Under the pieces are notes generated by a model. It did not search any database and was not told where the DNA came from. It saw only the letters and a list, made by a program, of their open reading frames with translations. From contig JAOXYB010026969.1 of NCBI GenBank assembly GCA_028565635.1, forward strand, positions 1-15,624: a DNA stretch of 15,624 bases, given 5' to 3'. The number at the start of each line of letters is the position of its first letter. Positions within the stretch are counted from its first letter, which is position 1. The stretch is from Phoronis ovalis. Its lineage: Eukaryota; Phoronida; Phoronidae. Shown here piece after piece: positions 15,048 to 15,624 of the stretch. A program made the translations under genes and the position numbers.

Positions 15048-15290
15048 ATCCGGTTTTGTGATCAAATGAGCAGAGAGGATCCTGTTTTTGACCGAAATAA
15101 CAGGGAGCTAGGAACAGGTTTTTGACCGAATTAGCAGATTGGATCCGGTTTTTTGATCTGGTTTTTGACTAAAATATACCTGTTTTCCAAGAATACGCAT
15201 AAAATTAAGAATCAGGGTTTGTAGCAAAAAAAAGTTAAGCAAACTGGTTTTTTGACAGAGAAAAATAGTTGAGAGAATCCGCTTTTTAAA
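15048..15290. repeat. Degenerate tandem array, ~31-bp unit
   Basis: Diverged units of ATCCGGTTTTTGACCGAAATAG type start near 15048, 15079, 15113, 15143 and 15156 (partial), with decayed copies near 15242 and 15276. Spacing of the first copies is 31, 34 and 30 bp. The minus-strand open frame 15108-15314 is a by-product of the array. Confidence 0.6.
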
Positions 15291-15624
15291 TCTGTGGTGC
15301 ATACCCCTACCCAAAATTTTGTGAAGTATCCCCAGAGCCTAGTATTGTCGCTCTGCAAGTGTCTGTGATACGTGTATTTGCAAATGTTTTTTTATTCCAA
15401 GGACGTGCTGCTGTAAAAAAAATATAAAATACGCATTAGTGGGACTGATAATACGTTGATTTTTTTTCAAAATAACAGCTCATTTTGAATTTATAAAATG
15501 TTAATCATGTAATTTATTAAACCTAATAAAAATTATATAAATTGACTAAATTGGGGTATGTTATTGGGGTAAGTCAGCAAACAAATGGTCAAAATGGTAC
15601 ACGTGTTTTCTGTTATTGCAGTAC
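15291..15624. other. Intergenic end of window, possible acceptor at the edge
   Basis: No gene is supported. The last bases, TTTTCTGTTATTGCAG followed by TAC, look like a plus-strand splice acceptor ending at 15621. A following exon would lie beyond the window; this cannot be tested here. Confidence 0.25.

Overview
The window reads as nuclear DNA of an invertebrate metazoan. It is AT-rich and has a long intron-split coding frame with consensus GT-AG introns of about 350-1170 bp. Foldback MITE-like elements sit in introns, and the flanks are full of degenerate repeats. No bacterial, viral or organellar signature was seen. The species cannot be named from sequence alone.

The core of the window (2109-12049, plus strand) is one gene, reconstructed here as 12 coding exons that join in frame into a protein of 1107 residues. 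Its first ~160 residues match the OB fold of the shelterin subunit TPP1 (gene ACD): an FLKPWLVETIL opening helix, a beta segment ILFLVHDTKHCIVAQF, and the hallmark FMLIVDRFSQM. The remaining ~950 residues are mostly hydrophilic, Ser/Asp/Glu-rich and probably disordered. They carry a duplicated motif (YDTDELLAAM, twice), a charged helical repeat, several SQ/TQ sites, basic NLS-like patches, and a short C-terminal amphipathic segment (IPDQLLENVKSYW) resembling the TIN2-binding tail of vertebrate TPP1. At more than twice the vertebrate length it is an expanded telomere-capping TPP1 candidate, and the most interesting object here.

Region by region: 1-600 looks like a bidirectional promoter. It has two perfect CRE palindromes, a YY1/TISU-like ATGGCGG, a 24-codon upstream ORF on plus, and a possible divergent first coding exon on minus. 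600-2108 is a presumed 5' UTR intron containing a foldback element. 2109-12049 is the TPP1-like gene; introns 6 and 7 each hold a MITE. 12050 to about 12860 is the likely 3' UTR. The rest to 15624 is gene-poor and repeat-rich. It contains seven direct copies of CATCCTCTATACC bracketed by a 35-bp inverted repeat (14173-14633) and a degenerate ~31-bp tandem array (15048-15290). The window ends at a possible splice acceptor.

Functional picture (inference): the gene would encode the shelterin bridge that links POT1 on single-stranded telomeric DNA to TIN2 and contacts telomerase through the OB fold. Exon boundaries, phases and translation were read by hand from the sequence; family assignment rests on motif recognition, not on a search.
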